From a bacterium (GTDB lineage: Bacteria > Armatimonadota > Chthonomonadetes > Chthonomonadales > CAJBBX01), in the NCBI GenBank assembly GCA_021811565.1, contig JAJZOL010000058.1, positions 1-48,531 of the forward strand: a DNA stretch of 48,531 nt. The letters run 5' to 3'. Of the stretch, positions 10,075-16,654 are shown in pieces. The number at the start of each line of letters is the position of its first letter. Position 1 is the stretch's first letter. The position numbers and the translations under genes were made by a program. The notes beneath the pieces are model-generated. The model was not told where the DNA came from and ran no database searches. It saw only the letters and a list, made by a program, of their open reading frames with translations.

Positions 10075-10739
10075 TCCAATCCCTCGAACAACGCTTGAAT
10101 GTCTTCGACGAAGTAATGGGGCGCTTCAGGTTGGAAATATGATTTGGGACGCCCTTTAAGCAATCCCACCGTGGAAATTCCAGCTTTTTTGCCGGCGCTG
10201 ATATCCATCCAATGATCGCCCACCATGCACGACGAAGCTGGCTCCCCGCCGGATAGATGGATTCCGCGCAGCAGATGATCCGGATGAGGTTTTGGATGAG
10301 GAATATCCTCGCGAGCGAGCAACAAGTCGTATGGAAGATTGCATTGCGCCATCAACTTGAGCGCCACGTTCCGATTATTTCGGGTAACCACGCAAACGTT
10401 TACTCTCCTCGATTTTAATTCCATGAGAAGCTCTCTGGCTAACGGAATGTTTGTCGGATGTGCGCACTGAGAGTTTTCCATTTTTTCCATCAAACCGTCA
10501 GCCTCTTTTTTCAAGGATACGGCCGCGTGATGCTCGCCCCGACTTTCAAGGTAGTCGCAGGCGGATACAATGGCTTGGAGAATATCCATATCCTCACGTA
10601 TGCTATCTTCCTCCTCAATGTATCGCGAGATGATGCCCCTTACTCCACGTCGCATCTCCGAGAAATCGATATGCGTCTCGACCAAAGTGCCGTCAAGATC
10701 GAATAAAACCGTTCTGAATTGTGCCAAATTGACCTTCAC
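10062..10739 (-). CDS. HAD-superfamily phosphatase, first gene of glycan operon
   Basis: Haloacid dehalogenase-type hydrolase of the phosphoglycolate or beta-phosphoglucomutase-like class. Motif I FDLDGTLVET has nucleophile Asp14 and acid/base Asp16, motif II is VVTRNN, motif III is the Lys in HPKPHPDH, and motif IV is MVGDHWMDISAGKKAG. A helical cap lies between motifs I and II. I place the start at GTG10739 (MKVNLAQF, 225 residues) because a near-consensus promoter ends 6 bases before it. The longer frame from 10793 would begin upstream of that promoter. Its position at the head of a glycosyltransferase operon suggests a sugar-phosphate substrate, but none can be named. Confidence 0.83.
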   Translation of the reverse strand: MKVNLAQFRTVLFDLDGTLVETHIDFSEMRRGVRGIISRYIEEEDSIREDMDILQAIVSACDYLESRGEHHAAVSLKKEADGLMEKMENSQCAHPTNIPLARELLMELKSRRVNVCVVTRNNRNVALKLMAQCNLPYDLLLAREDIPHPKPHPDHLLRGIHLSGGEPASSCMVGDHWMDISAGKKAGISTVGLLKGRPKSYFQPEAPHYFVEDIQALFEGLDWNR

Positions 10740-10745
10740 GGCATC

Positions 10746-10775
10746 ATTATAACGTAGAGGACGTTCAGGCGTCAA
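10746..10775 (-). promoter_or_regulatory. near-consensus sigma-70 promoter of the HAD-GT2-GT2-ligase operon
   Basis: Read on the minus strand, TTGACG (10775-10770), an 18-nt spacer and TATAAT (10751-10746). Expected initiation 6-8 nt downstream falls at 10740-10738, on the GTG at 10739, so the mRNA would be leaderless. It is among the best promoter matches seen in the window. Confidence 0.65.
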
Positions 10776-10837
10776 TGAACGTAAAACAAGCATTCCGTTC
10801 AGGCACCCCTGTGACTAGTTGATGGAAAGAATTCCAT

Positions 10838-10859
10838 ACATGCGAACATGTGCGCATGT
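10838..10859. promoter_or_regulatory. palindrome in divergent HAD / LPP20-like promoter region
   Basis: ACATGCG (10838-10844) and CGCATGT (10853-10859) flank the 8-nt AACATGTG, itself containing ACATGT. It lies about 60 bases upstream of the HAD -35 and 160 bases before the LPP20-like gene. It may be a regulator-binding site or chance. The rest of 10794-11017 shows no gene. Confidence 0.25.
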
Positions 10860-11017
10860 ACTTGTCGATGTGGCTGAGCCTTCTAATTGCAGGTATCAAA
10901 TGCCAAAAATCACCGCCAAGATGCGTATCGGGATCTATCACATTTGAAATTTGCCAATCCCAAAAGTCGCTTCGCGTCTACCAGTGATGATTCATGTAGC
11001 CGTAGGGGAGGAAAAAA

Positions 11018-11698
11018 ATGAAGAAGGAATTGTTGACGCTCCTCGCTCCGCTGTCAATGATATTTACACTCTCTCCATTCCCTTGCAACGCCATGGGAAA
11101 AGTGGGATATCTCTCCATCGCGACGATGTTCTCCACCTCCTTGATATATGCGGGGGTGTCCAATGGCGTGGATAAATCATCCTCGCCTAACAAGAAACCC
11201 AAGACCAAGGTTTCATCAAAATCAACGGCGAAACCATCCGGAACGAAGCCTGATGGTCCCGCACCGGGCAAACCGGCGGTGATATGCCCCGGCAGCGAGG
11301 GAAATGTATTGACGCCAAAACCGTTGAGCGCCGCAAATGATAAAGTCGGATGCGATTATACCGGCTTGATCATCGACGCCACCGGGTTGAAAATAGATCG
11401 TTCGATGAGCCCCAAAATCCGGCGTGCGGATGGAAGCGTGATATGGGCGGGTGATGACGCCAACCCCGATTTTGTCATAGATAAAGGCATCGTTGGTTAC
11501 GCCATCAGTATGTCCGTTGCGAAAAGTAACCCGAGAGCCGGGACCAATCCTCTCATCATTCGTGCGGTTGCAAGATATAACGGGGATAATTTTCACAGTG
11601 ATCCGGAAATCTCCATGAAAGATTCAAACCTGCTCATTCAAGCGGCTTCAAAAGACGGATTCCTGAAGAAATTCGACGTGATTTTTCTCATCAATTAA
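11018..11698 (+). CDS. secreted LPP20/FlgT-like protein of unknown function
   Basis: 226 residues from ATG11018, with GGGGAGG 6 nt upstream. The N-terminus is a signal peptide (MKKELL, hydrophobic core, possible cleavage after CNA near residue 25). A Lys/Ser/Pro-rich linker (about 51-88) follows. The C-terminal domain has the pattern YTGLIIDATGLKIDRSMSPK then ADGSVIWAG, as seen in LPP20-type lipoproteins and some flagellar outer-membrane accessory proteins, and a GTNPLIIRAVARYNGDN segment. No lipobox Cys is obvious at the cleavage site. It is transcribed alone, divergent from the glycan operon, and ends just before a strong hairpin. The family assignment is from motif recall only. Confidence 0.55.
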   Translation: MKKELLTLLAPLSMIFTLSPFPCNAMGKVGYLSIATMFSTSLIYAGVSNGVDKSSSPNKKPKTKVSSKSTAKPSGTKPDGPAPGKPAVICPGSEGNVLTPKPLSAANDKVGCDYTGLIIDATGLKIDRSMSPKIRRADGSVIWAGDDANPDFVIDKGIVGYAISMSVAKSNPRAGTNPLIIRAVARYNGDNFHSDPEISMKDSNLLIQAASKDGFLKKFDVIFLIN

Positions 11699-11745
11699 GG
11701 GGTATGGTCCATCGGGTGATAAAACCGAAAGGGGTATATAACTCC

Positions 11746-11776
11746 GTGAAGAGGGGGAAGGATTCCCCCTCTTCAC
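11746..11776. terminator. bidirectional hairpin between LPP20-like gene and sigma factor
   Basis: GTGAAGAGGGGGAA (11746-11759) pairs perfectly with TTCCCCCTCTTCAC (11763-11776) around a 3-nt loop. It lies 47 bases after the plus-strand stop and 6 bases beyond the minus-strand sigma stop, so it probably ends both transcripts. No U-run of more than 3 follows on the plus strand. Confidence 0.7.
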
Positions 11777-11782
11777 CGTTTC

Positions 11783-12391
11783 TCATATGACGGACGGGGA
11801 AGCGTTCAGTTTCGCTCTGCGTTTGGAGATGGTTCTTCCCGCCATTGTCGCTCGCATCATCAGTCTCGCTCTGTGCAGTCTGGAGCGAACCGTTCCCACT
11901 GCGCAACCTAGTATTTTTGATGCTTCATCATAGGACATCCCTTCCACATCGGTGAGGATGACGGTTTTCCGAAACGCGGGTGGCAATGCATTCAACGCAC
12001 CCTGTATCCTCTCATCCATCACCTCTTTCAGCACCTGATTTGCGGGATCGGAATCCACGTCGGGGATTTCGCTGAACATGGTATCCCCGTCATTTCCCTC
12101 GATTGGGGTGTCCAAGGAAAGGGGAGCTATCTTCGGACGGGCGCGTAAAGTGTCCACAAAAAGATTGGAGATGATTCGAAACAACCATCTGTCGAACGGT
12201 CTGGTGGAATCATAATGCTGGAATGAGCGATAAACTCGTAGGAACGCCTCCTGAGTGAGGTCCTCGGCATCCTCCTGATTTCCCGCAAGGCGGTATGCGA
12301 AGGAGTACGCTTTGCGGTAATGGCTCTTCATTAACTCTTCGAAACTCGGCGCTGGTGACGGCTTGGTGTTTTCAATGGAATAGCTGTTCAT
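11783..12391 (-). CDS. ECF-family RNA polymerase sigma factor
   Basis: 202 residues from ATG12391, chosen because AAAGGA lies 8 nt upstream. Region 2 spans about residues 17-85 (FEELMKSHYRKAYSFAYRLAG, AEDLTQEAFLRVYRSF, RPFDRWLFRIISNLFVDTLR), with the core-binding and -10 recognition segments. A linker with acidic residues follows. Region 4 spans about 130-182 (LPPAFRKTVILTDVEGMSYDEASKILGCAVGTVRSRLHRAR), a complete -35 helix-turn-helix. The tail is basic. No anti-sigma gene adjoins. The upstream neighbour on the same strand is the histidine-kinase-like gene. Confidence 0.92.
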   Translation of the reverse strand: MNSYSIENTKPSPAPSFEELMKSHYRKAYSFAYRLAGNQEDAEDLTQEAFLRVYRSFQHYDSTRPFDRWLFRIISNLFVDTLRARPKIAPLSLDTPIEGNDGDTMFSEIPDVDSDPANQVLKEVMDERIQGALNALPPAFRKTVILTDVEGMSYDEASKILGCAVGTVRSRLHRARLMMRATMAGRTISKRRAKLNASPSVI

Positions 12392-12478
12392 TTGTTCTAT
12401 CCTTTCGCGGATATTGTACGGAACGAACTTATGGTGATATGTTGTCAATCCTTAGCTTCATTAAATATCATCAATTAA

Positions 12479-12507
12479 ATATTAATCCAAAATAATATCA
12501 TTGTCAA
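12479..12507 (-). promoter_or_regulatory. promoter of the ECF sigma factor gene
   Basis: On the minus strand TTGACA (12507-12502), a 17-nt spacer and TAATAT (12484-12479). The region is very AT-rich. It lies about 90 bases upstream of the sigma ATG. The perfect housekeeping-type -35 argues against pure autoregulation. Confidence 0.5.
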
Positions 12508-12634
12508 GGGCTAAGATAAAATATTTTTTGGTTTTTTTTCTTGGAGATGTCAAGAGGCGCGAATTAGGTTGCTTTTGGAGAGCTGCACACGGGTAAAGGA
12601 TACAGGGAGAATGCAATGAGTGAGACGAAGAAGT

Positions 12635-13429
12635 TTATTGCGAAGCTTCCAAATCCAACATCGATAGCCCGCCCGCATAGTCCGTGGTCACGATTCTTCT
12701 GATCTCGGAGAGTTGCTTTACGGCGGAGGAGACACGCGTCACCGCTTCGAGGGAGGCGTGAATTCGTCGCTGAACATCCGTATCCTCCGTTTCGGCGAGG
12801 ATATCTTCCAAAGTCATGCTGATAATGAATAAGGGGTTGTTGATTTCATGGTTTAAGGTTACAGCGAGTTGTTTCACCGCATCCAGTTTCGCCTCGTCTG
12901 CTTTTTGCTGAACGCCTGTTTCAGTGAATGTGGCGGAGGCGACCGGGAGGCAGTAGTACAAGAAACAGCTCTCGTTCCTTGAACCGAGTTGAAGGGGAGT
13001 GGCGTTCAAATGATATTTCAGCGCTACGCTGTATTCCTGGTTGGGATAATAGATCGCCTGGATAGCAGAACATCTGTTTCGCAGAATTTTTTCATGAACC
13101 TGATCGAATGTGGGTTTAGCGGATTGCCAGATGTGATCGGTTAATTTTTCGCCTTGAATATTCGGGCATTTCATACAGGCGTCATCATGAAGGCTCACCA
13201 AGCTTCCGAATGCGGTGTTCAAAAAGATAACTTTCATTTCCTCGCTGACGGCGCATATTGGGATCGGCAAAAGCGATACAATGCGCGTCATCATAATGGA
13301 AATAGGGTCGTCCGAGTTTGTTTCTTGTGGAATTGGCATATTATCGGTCACTTGAATTGTTTTGTATGAGCTTGTGTTTAAAGAATGTACATTATAGTTC
13401 ATGTCTCTACGTATATGTGCGTCAAGCAA
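12635..13429 (-). CDS. histidine-kinase-like protein: PAS-like and DHp domains, no ATPase domain
   Basis: Up to 264 residues. The N-terminal half looks PAS-like (ISIMMTRIVSLLPIPICAVSEEMKVIFLNTAFGSLV) with CMKCPN and an ESCFLYYCLPV strand. The C-terminal 80 residues match a HisKA dimerisation and phosphoacceptor helix pair (VKQLAVTLNHEINNPLFIIS, with the H-box His). The protein ends soon after (LDLEASQ), where the HATPase domain with N and G boxes should begin. The 240 bases downstream contain no remnant of one. The start is uncertain: TTG13429, ATG13402 or ATG13339, none with a clear SD. It may take phosphate from another kinase or act as a phosphatase or scaffold. Confidence 0.7.
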   Translation of the reverse strand: MLDAHIRRDMNYNVHSLNTSSYKTIQVTDNMPIPQETNSDDPISIMMTRIVSLLPIPICAVSEEMKVIFLNTAFGSLVSLHDDACMKCPNIQGEKLTDHIWQSAKPTFDQVHEKILRNRCSAIQAIYYPNQEYSVALKYHLNATPLQLGSRNESCFLYYCLPVASATFTETGVQQKADEAKLDAVKQLAVTLNHEINNPLFIISMTLEDILAETEDTDVQRRIHASLEAVTRVSSAVKQLSEIRRIVTTDYAGGLSMLDLEASQ

Positions 13430-13591
13430 GATATGAAAAAGGATTTTTAAGATAAACTATCTTGGCTCATAATCCTTAAGGCAACATTAGTTATACTTTA
13501 TCATAAAAAACCCGATTTCTGATATCCAAACCAACCGAAAAACGCATATCGTGTTTCAGAATTATCGCTTTGTTTGATAACCAATGTTTTT

Positions 13592-13662
13592 ATAGCTGGG
13601 CGGGAGTGGTTCAAAAAGTCTTACAAGAGGAAAACAAGAAACAACCACCACCGCCCAGCTAT
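13592..13662. repeat. large imperfect hairpin element
   Basis: ATAGCTGGGCGG (13592-13603) pairs with CCGCCCAGCTAT (13651-13662). After a 2x2 mismatch, GTGGTT (13606-13611) pairs with AACCAC (13643-13648), leaving a purine-rich 31-nt loop. It lies 43 bases beyond the stop of the secreted protein at 13705. No U-run follows on either strand, so it is not a standard terminator. It could be a structured RNA or a small palindromic repeat. Confidence 0.6.
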
Positions 13663-13704
13663 CCTTCCGATGCTTAAATCTGTACGGAACCGGAGCGAAT
13701 TGTA

Positions 13705-14361
13705 TTATATTGGCGAGATGACTTTCGTCTGATATCCATTCACGTACTTCACTACCACCTCGTAATACGCGGTGGCGTTTGTGACTGTAAGCTCCACCTC
13801 CGGATTTTGATTGGTGATGGTTTTCTCCAACAAGGCGTTCTGCTTGTTATCCAGTAACGCGAACGTGATGGATTCCACATCCTTCCTGTTTCCGTCCCAT
13901 TTAACCACCAGCTTGCTGCTTGAATTATAATGTGCGCTAATCGTATCTCCGATTCGCCCTGGGTTAGTCGGTTTCGGTGTGGCGGCTGTTGGTTCTCCCG
14001 GTGCGGGGTTCACCGGTGATTGCGGGTTCATATTCGGCCGCTGCATATAGGCATTCGGACCGCCGTATGGATACCCCCCCATAGTCTGCGGCGGTAGTGG
14101 GTAGGGAACCGCCTCATATCCGCCGGGAGTGGGAACATACGTCACTCCATATCCGCCATATGGGTTATAAAACATATTGTATGGGTTGTATGGGTACAGG
14201 GATGGTCCGAGAGTGGATACGATCGGGGCGCCGCCGAAATGCGCGCCACCAAATCGAAAGCCGCTGTTCAATCCAAACCCGAATTGAGCTGCGGCGGGCT
14301 TGACGCCAATAAGCAATCCCATGATCAAAAGAGAGATGGTGACAATCCAGAATTTTTTCAT
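13705..14361 (-). CDS. secreted Gly/Pro/Tyr-rich hypothetical protein
   Basis: I start this at ATG14361 (MKKFWIVTISLLIM), which has GGAGGTG 5 nt upstream, giving 218 residues. A signal peptide ends near PAAAQ at residue 26. Residues 27-130 are low complexity: FGFGLNSGFRFGGAHFGGAP, then Tyr/Pro/Gly-rich stretches (YNPYNMFYNPYGGYG, PGGYEAVPYPLPP) and an Asn/Pro-rich linker. The last 80 residues look like a beta-rich domain (KLVVKWDGNRKDVESITFAL, VELTVTNATAYYEVVVKYVNG), perhaps Ig-like. No family is recognised. It is probably extracellular or envelope-associated. Confidence 0.75.
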   Translation of the reverse strand: MKKFWIVTISLLIMGLLIGVKPAAAQFGFGLNSGFRFGGAHFGGAPIVSTLGPSLYPYNPYNMFYNPYGGYGVTYVPTPGGYEAVPYPLPPQTMGGYPYGGPNAYMQRPNMNPQSPVNPAPGEPTAATPKPTNPGRIGDTISAHYNSSSKLVVKWDGNRKDVESITFALLDNKQNALLEKTITNQNPEVELTVTNATAYYEVVVKYVNGYQTKVISPI

Positions 14362-14467
14362 TTTACACCTCCGTAAGGCGCTTCTTTCCAATACCAAGAC
14401 TTTCATGCAATCGCTTGTGTTCCTCAATGGAGCGATAGTTGTCTGAAAATCGTAACTCTCTAGGTAT

Positions 14468-14543
14468 TAGCGAAATTCAGGATATCATGCTACTGTTATG
14501 CTATCAGGACGGCTACGCATCAGACTGAGTGAATTTACCGCTA
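14468..14543. repeat. imperfect inverted repeat in the 390-500 bp gap before pdxS
   Basis: TAGCGAAATTCA (14468-14479) and TGAATTTACCGCTA (14530-14543) are inverted with a 2-nt bulge and about 50 bases between. The size resembles the other intergenic inverted repeats here. The gap 14362-14847 otherwise holds a weak promoter, a possible 14-codon leader ORF and a short GTATA/TATAC stem near 14736-14750. Confidence 0.3.
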
Positions 14544-14618
14544 TTTGCCTATTCTAATTATCAATACCATTGCTTTTTGTTGGAAGTTTCACTTCATTTT
14601 TGTGCACTCACATTGGGT

Positions 14619-14646
14619 TTGACAGCCTGTGTATATGGAAGTTAAT
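14619..14646 (+). promoter_or_regulatory. candidate promoter upstream of pdxS
   Basis: Perfect TTGACA (14619-14624), 16-nt spacer, GTTAAT (14641-14646; 4 of 6 to consensus). Initiation would be near 14653, about 35 bases before the possible leader ORF and 195 bases before pdxS. Confidence 0.35.
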
Positions 14647-14687
14647 CGTTTCTTATCATAAGCACAAATCATGGGCGGAGGGTTGAA

Positions 14688-14732
14688 ATGCGCAGCCTCG
14701 ATTTGAAAATATGGGGCTTAAACGGGGTGTAG
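14688..14732 (+). CDS. possible 14-codon leader peptide upstream of pdxS
   Basis: ATG14688 has GGAGGG (14677-14682) at 5-nt spacing, one of the better ribosome-binding sites in the window, and encodes MRSLDLKIWGLNGV then TAG. It ends 115 bases before pdxS. The peptide has no run of a single amino acid, so classical attenuation is not evident. It may be an upstream ORF affecting mRNA stability, or chance. Confidence 0.3.
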   Translation: MRSLDLKIWGLNGV

Positions 14733-14847
14733 CGGGTATACTCCATTATACGAATATTAAGACATCGATTTACTGAGGCGTTAGGCTACTTCGTGCCGAC
14801 AAAAGGAATGCAGGCTTTTGGAAATCGAGAATACAATGAGGCGTAAA

Positions 14848-15744
14848 ATGATTGATTTAGAGGCTCGCAAATCCACATGGCGCACCAAGGTGGGTTTGGC
14901 TGAGATGTTGAAGGGCGGAGTGATCATGGATGTCGTCACTCCGGAACACGCGAAAATCGCCGAGGATGCAGGCGCGGTGGCGGTTATGGCGTTGGAAAGA
15001 GTTCCGGCGGATATACGCGCTCATGGCGGCGTTGCGAGAATGTCCGATCCAAGGATGATAAAGGAGATAATGGCGACGGTATCCATACCGGTGATGGCAA
15101 AGGCTCGCATCGGTCACATCGCTGAGGCGCAGGTTCTTGAGGCTCTTGGAGTGGATTTCGTGGATGAAAGCGAAGTTCTCACCCCTGCGGATGAGCAATA
15201 TCACATCAATAAGCATGCTTTCAAAGTGCCTTTTGTTTGCGGGTGCAGAGACCTTGCAGAGGCGTTACGCCGTATTGGCGAGGGCGCCGCGATGATACGC
15301 ACCAAGGGAGAAGCAGGCACCGGCGATGTCGTTGAGGCTGTGAGGCATATGCGTGCCGTGATAGGCGGAATTCGCCGTCTTCAGGGACTTGCCGAAGAGG
15401 AGTTGATGACCGCTGCAAAGGAGATGGGGGCGCCATACGAGTTGGTGCTTGAGGTTCATCAGACCGGTAAATTGCCCGTTCCTAACTTCTCCGCAGGCGG
15501 TATCGCCACTCCCGCCGACGCGGCTTTGATGCGACAGCTTGGCGCCGAGGCGCTCTTTGTGGGATCGGGTATTTTCAAATCCTCCGATCCAATTGCACGT
15601 GCCAAGGCGATTGTTACGGCATGCACCTATTTCGACCAGCCCGCCAAAATCGCCGAGGTGTCCGAGGGATTGGGTGAGCCAATGACCTCTATCGACTTGA
15701 GGCAATTGGACGAGAAGGAGTTGCTTGCCAGGAGAGGTTGGTAG
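14848..15744 (+). CDS. pdxS: pyridoxal 5'-phosphate synthase lyase subunit PdxS
   Basis: (beta/alpha)8 barrel subunit of the ribose-5-phosphate-dependent PLP synthase. It condenses ribose 5-phosphate, glyceraldehyde 3-phosphate and ammonia to PLP, with ammonia supplied by the PdxT glutaminase. I start at ATG14848 (TGAGG 6 nt upstream), giving 298 residues, the normal family length. A TTG at 14818 would add 10 residues. Conserved parts are GGVIMDVV (Asp28), [20 protein letters not shown], the Schiff-base Lys85 in MAKARIGH, Lys153 in [11 protein letters not shown], and [12 protein letters not shown] with GSGIFKS for phosphate binding. pdxT is not adjacent; the next gene is unrelated. Confidence 0.96.
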   Translation: MIDLEARKSTWRTKVGLAEMLKGGVIMDVVTPEHAKIAEDAGAVAVMALERVPADIRAHGGVARMSDPRMIKEIMATVSIPVMAKARIGHIAEAQVLEALGVDFVDESEVLTPADEQYHINKHAFKVPFVCGCRDLAEALRRIGEGAAMIRTKGEAGTGDVVEAVRHMRAVIGGIRRLQGLAEEELMTAAKEMGAPYELVLEVHQTGKLPVPNFSAGGIATPADAALMRQLGAEALFVGSGIFKSSDPIARAKAIVTACTYFDQPAKIAEVSEGLGEPMTSIDLRQLDEKELLARRGW

Positions 15745-15758
15745 CCTCATCTCTGGAA

Positions 15759-15780
15759 GCATGGGGGAATTCCTCCATGC
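15759..15780 (+). terminator. hairpin after pdxS
   Basis: GCATGGGGGAATTCCTCCATGC folds on itself with one G-T pair, 14 bases after the pdxS stop. No U-run follows, so termination may be weak. Confidence 0.4.
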
Positions 15781-15916
15781 GCCATTCATTTCAACCGGAT
15801 AGCGCACATTCTTTTCGGAGGAAATGAAGGTTTTGCATGACAGCGGGAACGATTTTACCAGCCCGTTGATATAACTATCATCGAACGTCACTACGCCATT
15901 AAGGAGAGGGATAGCC

Positions 15917-16639
15917 ATGCCAATTGTGACAATAAGCGTGGACTGCGAGTCCGCCGTATCGGGGAAATGTTACGCCAAGGAGTTGGTTCGTGTCGCCGAG
16001 GAATACACCGTACCGCTCACTTGGCTTATTTATGTGTCTGAAAAAGACCCCATGTCCAATGTCAATCTCTATCATACCGAATATTATCACCGAATTCCGG
16101 CTTGGCATGAGATCGGGTTGTTGTTGGAGTTCCAAAACAGCGCGGGGTACATTGCCGATCCGGAGGAAAGAGCCAAGGCCATTCGGATGGGAAAGGATGT
16201 GCTGAAACAGTGCCACGTCAAACCCACCAGTTTCCGTGCGCATAATTTCGATCTTTTGCCGGATGACATCAAAGCGCTGGAGGATATCGGTATTCTCGTG
16301 GATGCTTCCGCATGCCCCGGCGCGGAGGATAAACACGCAGTGGCTTGGCCTGAGGGACCGGTTCAACCCTATCATCCCTCATGCAAAAACCTAAGCGAAA
16401 TTGGAGACGCCTCCATTCTTATGGTTCCACTTGCCACATGCAAAGGCAAGGCTGGATATCTGGACATGGGGTGGGAGAAGCTTCAGCCGATTGTGGAGCA
16501 TAACCTAGCGAATAATGAAGTCACGCATCTGGCCCTTTCGGACAATGTGGACAATGCTGAAACGCTGAAAAAAACGCTGCAATTCTGCAAGAGCAAAGGC
16601 GCCTCATTTGTGAGCCTTACCTATTTGTACAATCGATAA
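15917..16639 (+). CDS. polysaccharide-deacetylase-like (NodB-type) protein
   Basis: 240 residues from ATG15917, with AAGGAGAGGG upstream. The opening ISVDCESAVSGKCY places a D-x-E where NodB-type deacetylases have their first acidic pair. WHEIGLLLE, a SFRAHNFDLLPDDIKALEDIG block (R-x-H, then the dying-barrel alpha/beta pattern) and a C-terminal THLALSDNVDNAETLKKTL strand-helix follow. The canonical H-x3-H zinc pair is not obvious, since AWHEIGLLLEFQ retains one His. The activity may therefore be altered or absent. There is no signal peptide, so it looks cytoplasmic. It lies 15 nt before a YgfZ-like gene and is probably co-transcribed with it. Confidence 0.6.
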   Translation: MPIVTISVDCESAVSGKCYAKELVRVAEEYTVPLTWLIYVSEKDPMSNVNLYHTEYYHRIPAWHEIGLLLEFQNSAGYIADPEERAKAIRMGKDVLKQCHVKPTSFRAHNFDLLPDDIKALEDIGILVDASACPGAEDKHAVAWPEGPVQPYHPSCKNLSEIGDASILMVPLATCKGKAGYLDMGWEKLQPIVEHNLANNEVTHLALSDNVDNAETLKKTLQFCKSKGASFVSLTYLYNR

Positions 16640-16654
16640 TCGCCTTATTGGAAG

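Noticed and set aside
12443-12448. Second TTGACA (minus strand) close to the sigma gene as another promoter
   Set aside because: No -10 hexamer at 16-18 nt spacing; the nearest TACAAT is 24 nt away.
12616-12702. 28-codon plus-strand ORF (MSETKKFIAKLP...) with AGGGAG at good spacing
   Set aside because: It is antisense to the 3' end of the kinase-like gene, has no recognisable domain, promoter or terminator, and is short enough to arise by chance.
13592-13662. Reading the long hairpin as a simple intrinsic terminator
   Set aside because: No U-run follows on either strand and the loop is unusually long.
15265-15918. 217-codon minus-strand open frame opposite pdxS
   Set aside because: pdxS on the other strand is unmistakable, and the antisense frame has no domain or ribosome-binding site.
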